Of a stretch of 64,000 nucleotides of DNA, positions 1 through 7,313 are shown in pieces. A program made the translations under genes and the position numbers. The stretch comes from Acidobacterium capsulatum ATCC 51196 (lineage in GTDB: Bacteria; Acidobacteriota; Terriglobia; Terriglobales; Acidobacteriaceae): assembly GCF_000022565.1 (NCBI RefSeq), contig NC_012483.1, positions 1 through 64,000 on the forward strand. The letters run 5' to 3'. The notes beneath the pieces were generated by a model that was not told the origin of the DNA, searched no databases, and saw only the letters and a list, made by a program, of their open reading frames with translations. Numbering within the stretch: the stretch's first letter is position 1; each line of letters starts with the position of its first letter.

Positions 1-116
1 GTCCCATGGAATCAATAGCTTACAGGACGTTAATGTGTGTTTTTTTAGCGCGCTCAGACCTCTCCGCAAGCACTCACTCCAGGCCTGAAATGCCCTGCTA
101 CTCAAGCACCGCCCCG

Positions 117-764
117 CTACTCCAGCACTAAAGTCACATACAGTTGCCGGGGCCCATGCACGCCGCGAATGCGGGTCATCTCAATATCGGCCGTGGCTGA
201 CGGACCGGAAATCAGCGTCAGGGGCTCGGTGGCAGCATCCGCCAGCCGTGCAAAGGCTTCCGGAACCGTCTCCACCACTTGCGAGGCCCGCACCACGCAA
301 AGATGCCGGTCAGGAATCAGCGACGTGCGCCGCCGTCCTTCCCCCGCGCCGTGCCGCAGCACCAGCGTGCCCGTCACCGCAATGCCCACGGAGCAAGCCG
401 TCACCACGCCCGCGCAGCGGTCCAGCTCGTCCACGCCTGCCTCGCTCTCGGGCATAACCGCCGGGCTCCTGGCCAGCCACTCGGCAGGGAAGCCATCGGC
501 CACCACCCAGGGCAGCGCCGCCTCGTCCGCCTCCCGCAGCACTCCGGCAATAGTCGAAGCCACATCACCCGCCTTCACACTCATTACCTGCGCGTCATAC
601 TCGCGCAGCCGCTCCAGAAATAGATCCAGCCGCTCTGGCAGCGTCAAAGTCCCGGCTCTTCGGTAGTTGGCTGGGCTGTCTTCCGGTTCGTAACGGTCAT
701 CGTTACCTTTCACCGCGCTTTGAATGCGCGCCAGAATCTCCGCGCGCGCTTCACTCTGCGTCAC
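117..764 (-). CDS. lutC: LutC/YkgG family lactate utilization protein
   Basis: Third subunit of the LutABC iron-sulfur L-lactate oxidation system, which turns lactate into pyruvate in the cytoplasm; the exact role of LutC is not settled in the family. The protein is about 215 residues, usual for LutC, with the LutC (YkgG, DUF162) fold throughout and the conserved block around residues 135-160 (GVVTACSVGIAVTGTLVL) and a PDRHLCVV segment. I start at a GTG (764) because AAGGAG lies 8 bases upstream and family homology begins there; a longer open frame to 872 runs inside lutB and is not needed. It overlaps the end of lutB by 14 bases, so the two are translationally coupled. Confidence 0.88.
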   Translation of the reverse strand: MTQSEARAEILARIQSAVKGNDDRYEPEDSPANYRRAGTLTLPERLDLFLERLREYDAQVMSVKAGDVASTIAGVLREADEAALPWVVADGFPAEWLARSPAVMPESEAGVDELDRCAGVVTACSVGIAVTGTLVLRHGAGEGRRRTSLIPDRHLCVVRASQVVETVPEAFARLADAATEPLTLISGPSATADIEMTRIRGVHGPRQLYVTLVLE

Positions 765-2181
765 GATGCGTCTCCTTCCACCACTGCCGAAACGACTGCT
801 TCGGAATCGCTTGTAGATCGCGCGCCGCCGTCCATGCCGACAGCTCCCCCGGCAGCCGGTGAATCCAGCCATCCTTCACCAGCGGAGCCTGCGCCATCTG
901 CGCCAGCCGCTGCGCCGCCTCCAGTCTTCGGTGGCTGCGAAACACAGCGGCCACGGCCTTCATGCCCAGCGTTTCCGGCTTCAGCGCGCTCTGCTGCTCC
1001 CGCACCACCCGGCCGCGCAGGTGTATCAGCACCTCCGGGATATTGATCTTCACGGGGCACACTTCATAGCACGCGCCACACAGCGATGAGGCGTAGGGCA
1101 GCGACTGCGCGTGCTCCATGTTCTGAAGCTGCGGCGTCAGGATCGCGCCAATCGGCCCGCCATAGGTGGACCCATAAGCATGTCCGCCCGTCTGCCGGTA
1201 GACCGGGCATGCATTCAAGCACGCGCCGCATCGAATGCACTGCAGCGTCTGCCGCGCTTCCTCATCCGCCAGAATCCCCGTGCGCCCATTGTCGATCAGC
1301 ACCACGTGAAAGTTCTTGGGACCGTCTCCGTCATGCACGCCCGTCCAGATCGAGTTGTACGGGTTCATCCGCTCGCCCGTGGCCGAGCGCGGCAGCAGTT
1401 GCAGAAAGACCTCGAGATCCTGAAAGCGGGGAATCACCTTTTCCACGCCCACCATCAGAATCAGCGTCTCCGGCAGAGTCAGGCACATGCGCCCATTGCC
1501 TTCTGATTCCACGATGCAGACGCCGCCCGTCTCGGCAATCAGAAAGTTCGCGCCGCCAATAGCCGTCTTTACCCGCAGAAACTTCTCGCGCAGATACTGC
1601 CGCGCCGCCTCCGTCAAATCCTGCGGACTCGCGCCCAGATCAGGCCGCTGCATCTTGTCCCGGAAAATCTCGCGCACCTGGTTGCGATTCTTGTGCAGCG
1701 CCGGAACCACGATGTGCGATGGCCGGTCCTCGCCTAATTGCACAATCAACTCGGCGAGGTCGGTCTCATGCGGATGAATGCCGGCCTGCTCCAGCGCGCG
1801 GTTCAGCCCGGTTTCATCCGCCGTCATCGTCTTGATCTTCAGCACTTCCTGAGCATTCTGCTGCCGCACCAGCTCCAGCACAATGCGATTGGCTTCTTCC
1901 GCATCGCGAGCCCAGTGCACATGGCCTCCTGCGGCGAGGCAGGCCGCCTCAAACTGCTCCAGATACTCATCCAGATGCCGCAACGTCTTCCGCTTGATCG
2001 CCGCCGCTGCCTCGCGCAAAGCCTGCCAGTCCGGCAACTCGCCGGCAACCATGTCGCGCTTGTGCTGAATCACCTCGGTCGCATGCCTTACGTTCTTCCG
2101 CAACTGCACGTCTTTGAGCAGCGGCAGCGCCGCTTTCTGAAAGGAAGGAGCCTCGGCCGAATCGCCCACACGAATCGTCAT
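751..2181 (-). CDS. lutB: LutB family iron-sulfur lactate utilization protein
   Basis: Middle subunit of the LutABC lactate oxidation complex. The protein is 476 residues: an N-terminal LUD (LutB/LldF, DUF162) domain, then two ferredoxin-type cysteine clusters near residues 300-370 (CIRCGACLNACPVY and CGACYEVCPVK) that should each hold a [4Fe-4S] cluster, and a C-terminal LutB-specific tail. The start is ATG at 2181; the frame is open upstream to 2706 but that part overlaps lutA and has no homology. The start overlaps the lutA stop by 4 bases (ATGA). Order lutA-lutB-lutC with overlaps indicates one transcript. No dedicated LutR-type regulator or lactate permease is adjacent. Confidence 0.93.
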   Translation of the reverse strand: MTIRVGDSAEAPSFQKAALPLLKDVQLRKNVRHATEVIQHKRDMVAGELPDWQALREAAAAIKRKTLRHLDEYLEQFEAACLAAGGHVHWARDAEEANRIVLELVRQQNAQEVLKIKTMTADETGLNRALEQAGIHPHETDLAELIVQLGEDRPSHIVVPALHKNRNQVREIFRDKMQRPDLGASPQDLTEAARQYLREKFLRVKTAIGGANFLIAETGGVCIVESEGNGRMCLTLPETLILMVGVEKVIPRFQDLEVFLQLLPRSATGERMNPYNSIWTGVHDGDGPKNFHVVLIDNGRTGILADEEARQTLQCIRCGACLNACPVYRQTGGHAYGSTYGGPIGAILTPQLQNMEHAQSLPYASSLCGACYEVCPVKINIPEVLIHLRGRVVREQQSALKPETLGMKAVAAVFRSHRRLEAAQRLAQMAQAPLVKDGWIHRLPGELSAWTAARDLQAIPKQSFRQWWKETHRDAE

Positions 2182-2921
2182 CGCACGGTCTCCTCTTCTG
2201 TGGAAGCAAGAATCTCCGCGAGATGTACGGTGCGAATCCCCACCTTCCGCTGATGTAGCCCGCCATAAATGTGCATCAGGCAGGAGTTGTCCACCGCCGC
2301 GCACACCTCCGCGCCCGTGTTCTCCACGTCGCGCATCTTCTCGGCCAGCATCTCTGCGGAAACATCGCCATTCTTCACCGCGAACGTGCCGCCAAATCCG
2401 CAGCAACGGTCGGCATTGGGCAGCTCCACCAGATCGATGCTGCGCACCTTGCGCAGCAGACGCAGCGGCAGATCGCCGAGTTGCAGACTGCGCAGAGAAT
2501 GGCAGCTCGCATGGTAGGTCACACGATGCGGATAGTAAGCGCCGACGTCTTCCACTCCCAGCTTGTGGACGAGCAGCTCGCTGAACTCGAACACGCGTGG
2601 CAGCAGCGCATTCACCGCGCCTACAAGTCTCGCGTCTCCTGTCGAAGCCGCCATCTTGGGGTAGTGATCCCGAATCATTGCCACGCAGGAAGAAGAGGGA
2701 ATGCACACCGCCTCCGCATCCTGAAAGATCTCAACAAATCGCTGCATCAGCGGCATGGCCTCGCGCTGATAGCCGGTGTTGTAATGCATTTGGCCGCAGC
2801 AGGTCTGCTCGCGGGGAAACTCCACCGTATGCCCCAACCTCTCCAACAGCCGGACCAGACTCCTGCCTGTCTCCGGAAAGAGCAAGTCGTTGTAGCAGGT
2901 AATAAAGAGTGAGACGCGCAA
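2178..2921 (-). CDS. lutA: LutA family (Fe-S)-binding protein, CCG domain
   Basis: First subunit of the LutABC lactate oxidation system, related to the cysteine-rich (CCG) subunit of glycolate oxidase and heterodisulfide reductase. The protein is 247 residues, normal for LutA. Two CCG-type domains are visible: TCCGQMH near residue 40 with SSSC near 78, and HASCHS near 140 with DRCCGFGGTF near 170. These cysteines likely bind Fe-S clusters or form the reactive site. It is the promoter-proximal gene of lutABC; the upstream 250 bases contain a strong bidirectional hairpin that separates it from the genes on its other side. Confidence 0.93.
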   Translation of the reverse strand: MRVSLFITCYNDLLFPETGRSLVRLLERLGHTVEFPREQTCCGQMHYNTGYQREAMPLMQRFVEIFQDAEAVCIPSSSCVAMIRDHYPKMAASTGDARLVGAVNALLPRVFEFSELLVHKLGVEDVGAYYPHRVTYHASCHSLRSLQLGDLPLRLLRKVRSIDLVELPNADRCCGFGGTFAVKNGDVSAEMLAEKMRDVENTGAEVCAAVDNSCLMHIYGGLHQRKVGIRTVHLAEILASTEEETVR

Positions 2922-3126
2922 AAGCCAATTCTCCCAACGTGGCAGTTAAGGTGTGGCAGACCCGGCCGGAGTTCTTCCTTCATTCAGACGAGGAAGAAAG
3001 TGCAGCAATTTCATGCAGAGCCTGCCTCGCTGCTCTGGAACCTGATGCGTGACAACAACCCCGGCTTCCTTTGAGTGTAGCTCCTGGCGCATTTTGGATT
3101 GGGCACGGCTCTTGGATTATCGGGCA

Positions 3127-3160
3127 GCATAAAAGGCACCCTGTAGGGTGCCTTTTATGC
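3127..3160. terminator. Bidirectional intrinsic terminator
   Basis: A perfect 15-base inverted repeat (arms 3127-3141 and 3146-3160, GCATAAAAGGCACCC, loop TGTA) with A-rich and T-rich stretches inside the arms. It lies 16 bases beyond the stop of the 175-residue membrane protein on the minus strand and probably ends the peptide/membrane-protein transcription unit. Confidence 0.8.
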
Positions 3161-3176
3161 TCAATCTGTTTGCGAA

Positions 3177-3704
3177 TTACAGGGCCGCGGCCAGAGCCGG
3201 GTAGCGCACATACTGGCAGGTTTCATAGAGGGCCAGCAGTCGCTGCGTCATCAAATAATAAGAAGCTGCCGCCTGCTGCATGTGGAAGGGAACTCGCGGT
3301 GAGGCCTTCTTCAGCAGCATGTGCAACTGAATCATGAAGACCGCCCGCTTCACGATCATGGAATCCTGACGAATGCGCTCCGCGATGATGACCGCCTCTT
3401 CAAAATTCCAGCGCTGCACATAGGCCGCCAGGTTCACGAGCAGGTCTGCATTCTTGCGCATTCTCTTCAGACCTTCACGCCCTCCCAGCAATTGCCAGAT
3501 ATCGTCTGGCTCTAGCCGAAGCTCGCGGTTCTGGGGGTTCAGATGGTCTTGCGCGACCATGGCGAGGCCTTTTTCATGCATGGGCTGAATGCGGGAGACA
3601 ATGTCTTCCCACTTCGTCGAGCGTAGCTTGTACTGCTGGAACTGGATGTACATCATCCAGACCAGACCGGAACCGCCTACCAGAAGGATGGGGAGTATCC
3701 ACAT
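3177..3704 (-). CDS. Hypothetical single-pass membrane protein
   Basis: I do not recognise a family. The protein is 175 residues: a short periplasmic or outside N-terminus, one transmembrane helix at about residues 2-19 (MWILPILLVGGSGLVWMM), and a helical, charged soluble part with paired Arg/Lys and many Met/Gln residues, probably cytoplasmic. It starts 5 bases after the stop of the seven-helix protein upstream, and its Shine-Dalgarno-like GGAAG lies inside that gene's last codons, so the two are translationally coupled. Together with the upstream small secreted peptides it forms one co-directional block ending at the 3127-3160 terminator. Similar conserved hypothetical pairs are plausible in Acidobacteria, but I cannot assign a function. 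Confidence 0.75.
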   Translation of the reverse strand: MWILPILLVGGSGLVWMMYIQFQQYKLRSTKWEDIVSRIQPMHEKGLAMVAQDHLNPQNRELRLEPDDIWQLLGGREGLKRMRKNADLLVNLAAYVQRWNFEEAVIIAERIRQDSMIVKRAVFMIQLHMLLKKASPRVPFHMQQAAASYYLMTQRLLALYETCQYVRYPALAAAL

Positions 3705-3709
3705 GGCGT

Positions 3710-4477
3710 CTAAGGCTTCCTCAAGTTAGAAAGAATCTCTGCATCACTTTCCAACCTGCGCTGCATGTTGGAAAGGTAGATCTGCATGTCAGGAGACAGC
3801 TTACGTTCCGCCGGCTCGTTCAACCAGAACATTGCAACCCAATATACAGTAACTGCCTGCGTACTGAAAATTCTTATTTGGTCTAATACGATCCCGTGGT
3901 AATCCGGTCCGTGATAGGCCGACGCCAGTTCTTCAGCAAAGCCGATGGCTGCCCACAGGGCCCATCCTGTGGTGATGGCCATGACATGATTTCTCCAAAC
4001 CAGCCCCAGCCGGGTGGAGGAGAAGCCCATGGCCACAAATAATTCCAGTGTTATCAGGGAAGAGAAAAGCCTTCCTCGTTCAATCCATGTTCCGAGAAAG
4101 CTGGATTCTGCCGGATGAGCGAGCCATGCCAGTCCCGCTGCGAGGACAATACCTGCGACCCCAAACACCAGAAACGAGCGCAAAGCGCTTCTGACCCAGG
4201 TTCCCGTCGGCCTTAGAACGTTGCGACAAATCTCGTAAATCACCCCTATCTGCAGCAGCAGGTCAATGATTTCTGCTAACCAGTAGGTGTAGTAGTACTC
4301 TCTCAGCGATCCCAAGACCGCGAAGAGTACCACATTCTTCAGTACCAGAAAGGCTATCCAGATCGTAAATATGGGAAAGGCTCGAAATCTCTTGCGCAGA
4401 AGCAGCACAAGCAGCAGGGCGGCCTGCTCGGTAAAGCCAGCCGCCCACAAAACTCGTGCTGCTAAGGAGAGGTGCAT
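3710..4477 (-). CDS. Hypothetical seven-helix membrane protein
   Basis: I do not recognise a family. The protein is 255 residues with about seven hydrophobic helices (roughly residues 8-28, 33-55, 64-85, 98-117, 131-151, 160-180 and 200-218) and a charged tail of about 37 residues with a short heptad-like run at the end (SNMQRRLESDAEILSNLRKP). The layout resembles small membrane sensors or accessory proteins of signalling systems, but no kinase or enzyme motif is present. The start has GGGG about 5 bases upstream. It lies 37 bases downstream of the third small peptide gene and 5 bases before the next membrane protein, so it likely shares their transcript. It may be a receptor, immunity or transport partner of the peptides; that is inference from position. 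Confidence 0.75.
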   Translation of the reverse strand: MHLSLAARVLWAAGFTEQAALLLVLLLRKRFRAFPIFTIWIAFLVLKNVVLFAVLGSLREYYYTYWLAEIIDLLLQIGVIYEICRNVLRPTGTWVRSALRSFLVFGVAGIVLAAGLAWLAHPAESSFLGTWIERGRLFSSLITLELFVAMGFSSTRLGLVWRNHVMAITTGWALWAAIGFAEELASAYHGPDYHGIVLDQIRIFSTQAVTVYWVAMFWLNEPAERKLSPDMQIYLSNMQRRLESDAEILSNLRKP

Positions 4478-4514
4478 GACACCCCTATCGTATCGTCAGA
4501 ATGCCCTTAAGTCT

Positions 4515-4694
4515 TTAGATTCCAAGGCTGCCGATGACCGCGTTGATGACCACGCCAACGATCGAGCTGTGGGGCGGCAGGTTAACCGGAGGCATGGGTT
4601 CGCTGCCAAAGATGCCTGCATGGGCGGGGGTAGCGATGGCGACAGCGCCCATGGCGACCAGGGCGAGAACGGCGGTGCGAGCAATCTTCTTCAT
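4515..4694 (-). CDS. Small secreted peptide, copy 1 of 3 (59 aa)
   Basis: A 59-residue product with a textbook Sec signal peptide: MKKIARTAVLALVAMG..., cleavage predicted after AHA at residue 26, leaving a mature peptide of 33 residues that begins GIFGSEPMPPVNLPPHS and ends in a hydrophobic tail (VVINAVIGSLGI). AAGGAG lies 8-9 bases upstream of the ATG. The coding part is nearly identical to two further copies just upstream; the first 41 residues are the same in all three and only the last 18 differ. No cysteine and no known bacteriocin or pheromone motif is present. Conservation of frame, signal peptide, length (always 59) and ribosome site across three copies argues strongly that it is real. 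Function unknown. Confidence 0.85.
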   Translation of the reverse strand: MKKIARTAVLALVAMGAVAIATPAHAGIFGSEPMPPVNLPPHSSIVGVVINAVIGSLGI

Positions 4695-4763
4695 GCGAAA
4701 TCTCCTTTTAATGGCGCGCCATGCGCAGCCGATGAAACTGTTTGGATGGATCAGAGCCGTACT

Positions 4764-4943
4764 CTAGAGGCCTACCGTGCTGAAAAAAGCGGTGACAATC
4801 ACGCTGACCACTGTGCTGTGAGGCGGCAGGTTAACCGGAGGCATGGGTTCGCTGCCAAAAATGCCGGCGTGGGCAGGGGTGGCAATAGCGACAGCGCCCA
4901 TGGCGACCAGGGCGAGAACGGCGGTGCGAGCAATCTTCTTCAT
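4764..4943 (-). CDS. Small secreted peptide, copy 2 of 3 (59 aa)
   Basis: Paralogue of its two neighbours with the same 26-residue signal peptide and the same mature start (GIFGSEPMPPVNLPPHS). The tail is the most divergent of the three (TVVSVIVTAFFSTVGL), still hydrophobic and still 59 residues in all, ending TAG. The ribosome site (GAAGGAGATTTCTC before ATG) is shared with copy 3. Synonymous changes in the signal region (for example the codons for Ala-Ile-Ala) show that this copy has had time to drift while keeping its protein, which supports selection on the signal peptide and on the proline-rich middle. Confidence 0.85.
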   Translation of the reverse strand: MKKIARTAVLALVAMGAVAIATPAHAGIFGSEPMPPVNLPPHSTVVSVIVTAFFSTVGL

Positions 4944-5008
4944 GAGAAATCTCCTTCAATGTGGCGCAGGGCGCGCGGATTTAATTCTGGGTATCAATCT
5001 CTTCCGGT

Positions 5009-5188
5009 CTAGAGACCGAGGGTTCCGATGACGGCGTTGATGACCACGCTGACCACGGTGCTGTGAGGCGGCAGGTTAACCGGAGGCATGGGTTCGCTGC
5101 CAAAGATGCCTGCATGGGCGGGGGTAGCGATGGCGACAGCGCCCATGGCGACCAGGGCGAGAACGGCGGTGCGAGCAATCTTCTTCAT
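5009..5188 (-). CDS. Small secreted peptide, copy 3 of 3 (59 aa)
   Basis: First gene of the tandem block and nearest the presumed promoter. It has the same signal peptide and mature N-terminus as the other copies; the tail reads TVVSVVINAVIGTLGL, intermediate between copies 1 and 2, so it may be closest to the ancestral form. The ribosome site GAAGGAG is 8 bases before the ATG. The 33-residue mature part is Pro-rich then hydrophobic, with only one acidic residue and no cysteine, which would suit a membrane-active or surface-associated peptide; that is inference. Confidence 0.85.
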   Translation of the reverse strand: MKKIARTAVLALVAMGAVAIATPAHAGIFGSEPMPPVNLPPHSTVVSVVINAVIGTLGL

Positions 5189-5694
5189 GAGAAATCTCCT
5201 TCAGTGAAATCTTCGATAAGGGGGAGTCAGCGAGTCTGTGATCAAGCTTCCTGGCAGCCAGAGTTCTGTCACTCTCTGAGCAATGGAGAAAGCATCATCC
5301 GGAGTGCCTGGCCATCCGGCCGGGCATTTTTGCTGGGCGTATAAGGAAACTTGCGGAGGGAATGTCGAGCGGCGGAAACGGCACAAGGCCATCCGGCCCG
5401 GGTAGAAGCGGGAAGAGCCGACCGAGGAGGGATATATGTCTTCACGGGTCCTGACTCCGAACCGTTAAAAATGACGATAGGGAAAGCCTAAGCTGTTAAG
5501 AAGCTGAAAAACAACCGAATTTAGATCAAATAAGCGCATTTTCAAAAAAAAAGCAATCCCCGAAGGGCGCTAAACAAAAAGAACTTACCAAGGTAACTCT
5601 CATCCTTCGATAAACGCCATATCTTCGGCGCCATCCCAGCCTCAACCCGGAATGCACTGCGGATGCGCCCCGTGTCGTTTTTCCAGCGGATATC
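5189..5694. other. Leader/promoter region of the peptide block
   Basis: About 500 bases with no convincing gene, between the first small peptide gene and the GH125 gene. It holds a likely terminator for GH125 at 5543-5571 and two exact copies of the 12-mer GGCCATCCGGCC at 5310-5321 and 5387-5398 (77 bases apart) in what would be the 5' leader or promoter of the peptide genes on the minus strand. I could not match it to a known riboswitch. The half next to GH125 is notably richer in A+T than its surroundings, as expected for a promoter. Confidence 0.4.
5543..5571 (-). terminator. Probable intrinsic terminator after GH125
   Basis: Read on the minus strand, a short GC hairpin (5553-5570, CCC-TTC-GGGG core) is followed by a run of nine T (5552 down to 5544). 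It lies about 125 bases beyond the GH125 stop. The stem is short, so the call rests mostly on the T tract. Confidence 0.5.
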
Positions 5695-7161
5695 CTAAGC
5701 CTGCTGCAGCAACGACGGCTTTTCATGAGCCAGTTTGAGCACTAGCTCGCCAAAGAGAGTGTTTGCCCAGGCAAACCATGGCCGCGTGTACTGCGACGGA
5801 TCGCTCGCGTCAAAGGACTCATGCATATAGCCGGTTCCTCCGGTGGTGTTCCGCAGCCATCGCAGGCAGGCAACGATCTCCTCGTCATGAGTTGACGTCA
5901 AAGCTCGAATCAGCAGGCTCATCGGCCAGATAGCATTTCGGCCTGTGTGCGGGCTGCCGATGCCCTGGGCTGCGGAGCCCTCAAAGTACCAGGGGTTGGC
6001 GGTACTGAGCACAAACCGCCGGGTGTTTTGGTAAAGAGGGTCGTTCGAGTCGCAGCACCCCAGATAGGGCAGGCTCAGCAGACTGGGAACATTCGCATCA
6101 TCCATGCATAACGTATTGCCGTAACCATCCACTTCATATGCCCAGATGCGGCCATGCTCCGGATGCTGCACCGTGCCATATTGCCGCAACGCGGCACGAA
6201 CGGTTTCGAGCAGACTCTCACATTGTTCGGCGATGCCCGGTGCTCCCGCAGCCTTTGCTGCCAGCTCTTGCAACTGCTCAAGAGCGCGCACCGCAAATAG
6301 GTTGGCCGGGACGAAAAGGGGATAAACGCAGGAATCATCCGACGGCCGGAACATCGAATAAATCATGCCGACGGGCCGCGCCACATTGCCGTAGCCGTTC
6401 AGCGCCAATGTGTCATAGGGATTAGTGGTGAGCCGTCCGAAGGAATAGGGTCCCTGGCCCTGCAGGCGCTGCTGCTGCTTGAAGGTGGTGAGAATGCTTT
6501 GCGCGGCCTGTCTCCATTCCGCATCGAAGGGGCTTGTGTCGCCCGTGGCTTGCCAGTATCCATGAGCCAATCGCACCGTGTAACAGAGCGAGTCGATCTC
6601 CCATTTGCGCTCGGCGACGCCCGGCTTCATCGTGGTGCGGTCGTGCAGCGACCAACTCAGCGGCGGATCGGTGGTGGAACGCATGAATGCGTTCGCATAC
6701 GGATCGATGAGGATCATGCGTGTCTGCCGCCGCACCACGCCTTCGAGCAGGCGTGCCAGACCTGCGTCCTGCCGGGCAAAAGGCAGGTAGGGATGCACCT
6801 GCGCGGAGGAGTCGCGCAGCCACATGGCGTCGATGTCGCCGGTGATGACAAATGTATCCGGCTTGCCGTTGACGCTCCCCGGAAAAACCGTGGTGTCGAG
6901 CGTATTCGGGAAACAGCGCTCAAACATTCTGCCCAGCACCGGATCGGCGATGAGAGCTTTCACCCGTTGGATGGCCGCTTCAATGGCCGGGCTCTGGAAT
7001 TTGCGTTCTCCCACCGGGGGACGCCCCTGATCCATCTTCCATGTGGCAGCCTTGTATTGTGCCAGAGGGAAGGCGGCCAGAGCCGAAGCTGCCATGCCTC
7101 CTCGCAGCAGGTCGCGGCGTGTGATGGGAGTGGGAGCGAGGCTGGAGGAATCGTTTTTCAT
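5695..7161 (-). CDS. GH125 exo-alpha-1,6-mannosidase, exported
   Basis: Metal-independent exo-acting alpha-1,6-mannosidase (family GH125, formerly DUF1237) that removes mannose from N-glycan or yeast-mannan cores. The protein is 488 residues. A twin-arginine signal is visible (ITRRDLLRGGMAASALAAF at about residues 12-31), then the (alpha/alpha)6 catalytic domain, with the conserved block GDIDAMWLRDSSAQVHPYLPF near residues 105-125 and WAYEVDGYGN, FEGSAAQGIGSPHTG further on. I start at ATG 7161 because AGGA lies 8 bases upstream and this places the Tat motif correctly; open frame continues to 7383 without homology. It is divergent from the GH92 alpha-mannosidase, and together they suit stepwise mannan or N-glycan breakdown. 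Confidence 0.92.
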   Translation of the reverse strand: MKNDSSSLAPTPITRRDLLRGGMAASALAAFPLAQYKAATWKMDQGRPPVGERKFQSPAIEAAIQRVKALIADPVLGRMFERCFPNTLDTTVFPGSVNGKPDTFVITGDIDAMWLRDSSAQVHPYLPFARQDAGLARLLEGVVRRQTRMILIDPYANAFMRSTTDPPLSWSLHDRTTMKPGVAERKWEIDSLCYTVRLAHGYWQATGDTSPFDAEWRQAAQSILTTFKQQQRLQGQGPYSFGRLTTNPYDTLALNGYGNVARPVGMIYSMFRPSDDSCVYPLFVPANLFAVRALEQLQELAAKAAGAPGIAEQCESLLETVRAALRQYGTVQHPEHGRIWAYEVDGYGNTLCMDDANVPSLLSLPYLGCCDSNDPLYQNTRRFVLSTANPWYFEGSAAQGIGSPHTGRNAIWPMSLLIRALTSTHDEEIVACLRWLRNTTGGTGYMHESFDASDPSQYTRPWFAWANTLFGELVLKLAHEKPSLLQQA

Positions 7162-7313
7162 CTCGGTAATCCTTGGGTGGGTAGTTCTTTTGACCATTCC
7201 CGATATGTTGGCGTTACCATAATAAGCGATCGGGGCGGTCGCGACTGTTTCGACCCGAACAAGAGATGGTGAATCCTCGCCTTGTCCGGAAATTCTGTCA
7301 TGAGGTACACGGA

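Noticed and set aside
751-1060. Open frames of about 100 codons on both strands inside lutB
   Set aside because: They are GC-rich shadow frames of lutB with no ribosome site and no family likeness.
4496-5178. Longer frames of 62-213 codons over the small peptide repeats
   Set aside because: They are other-frame readings of the three tandem 59-codon genes, repeated only because the DNA is repeated; the signal-peptide frame has the ribosome sites and matching stops.
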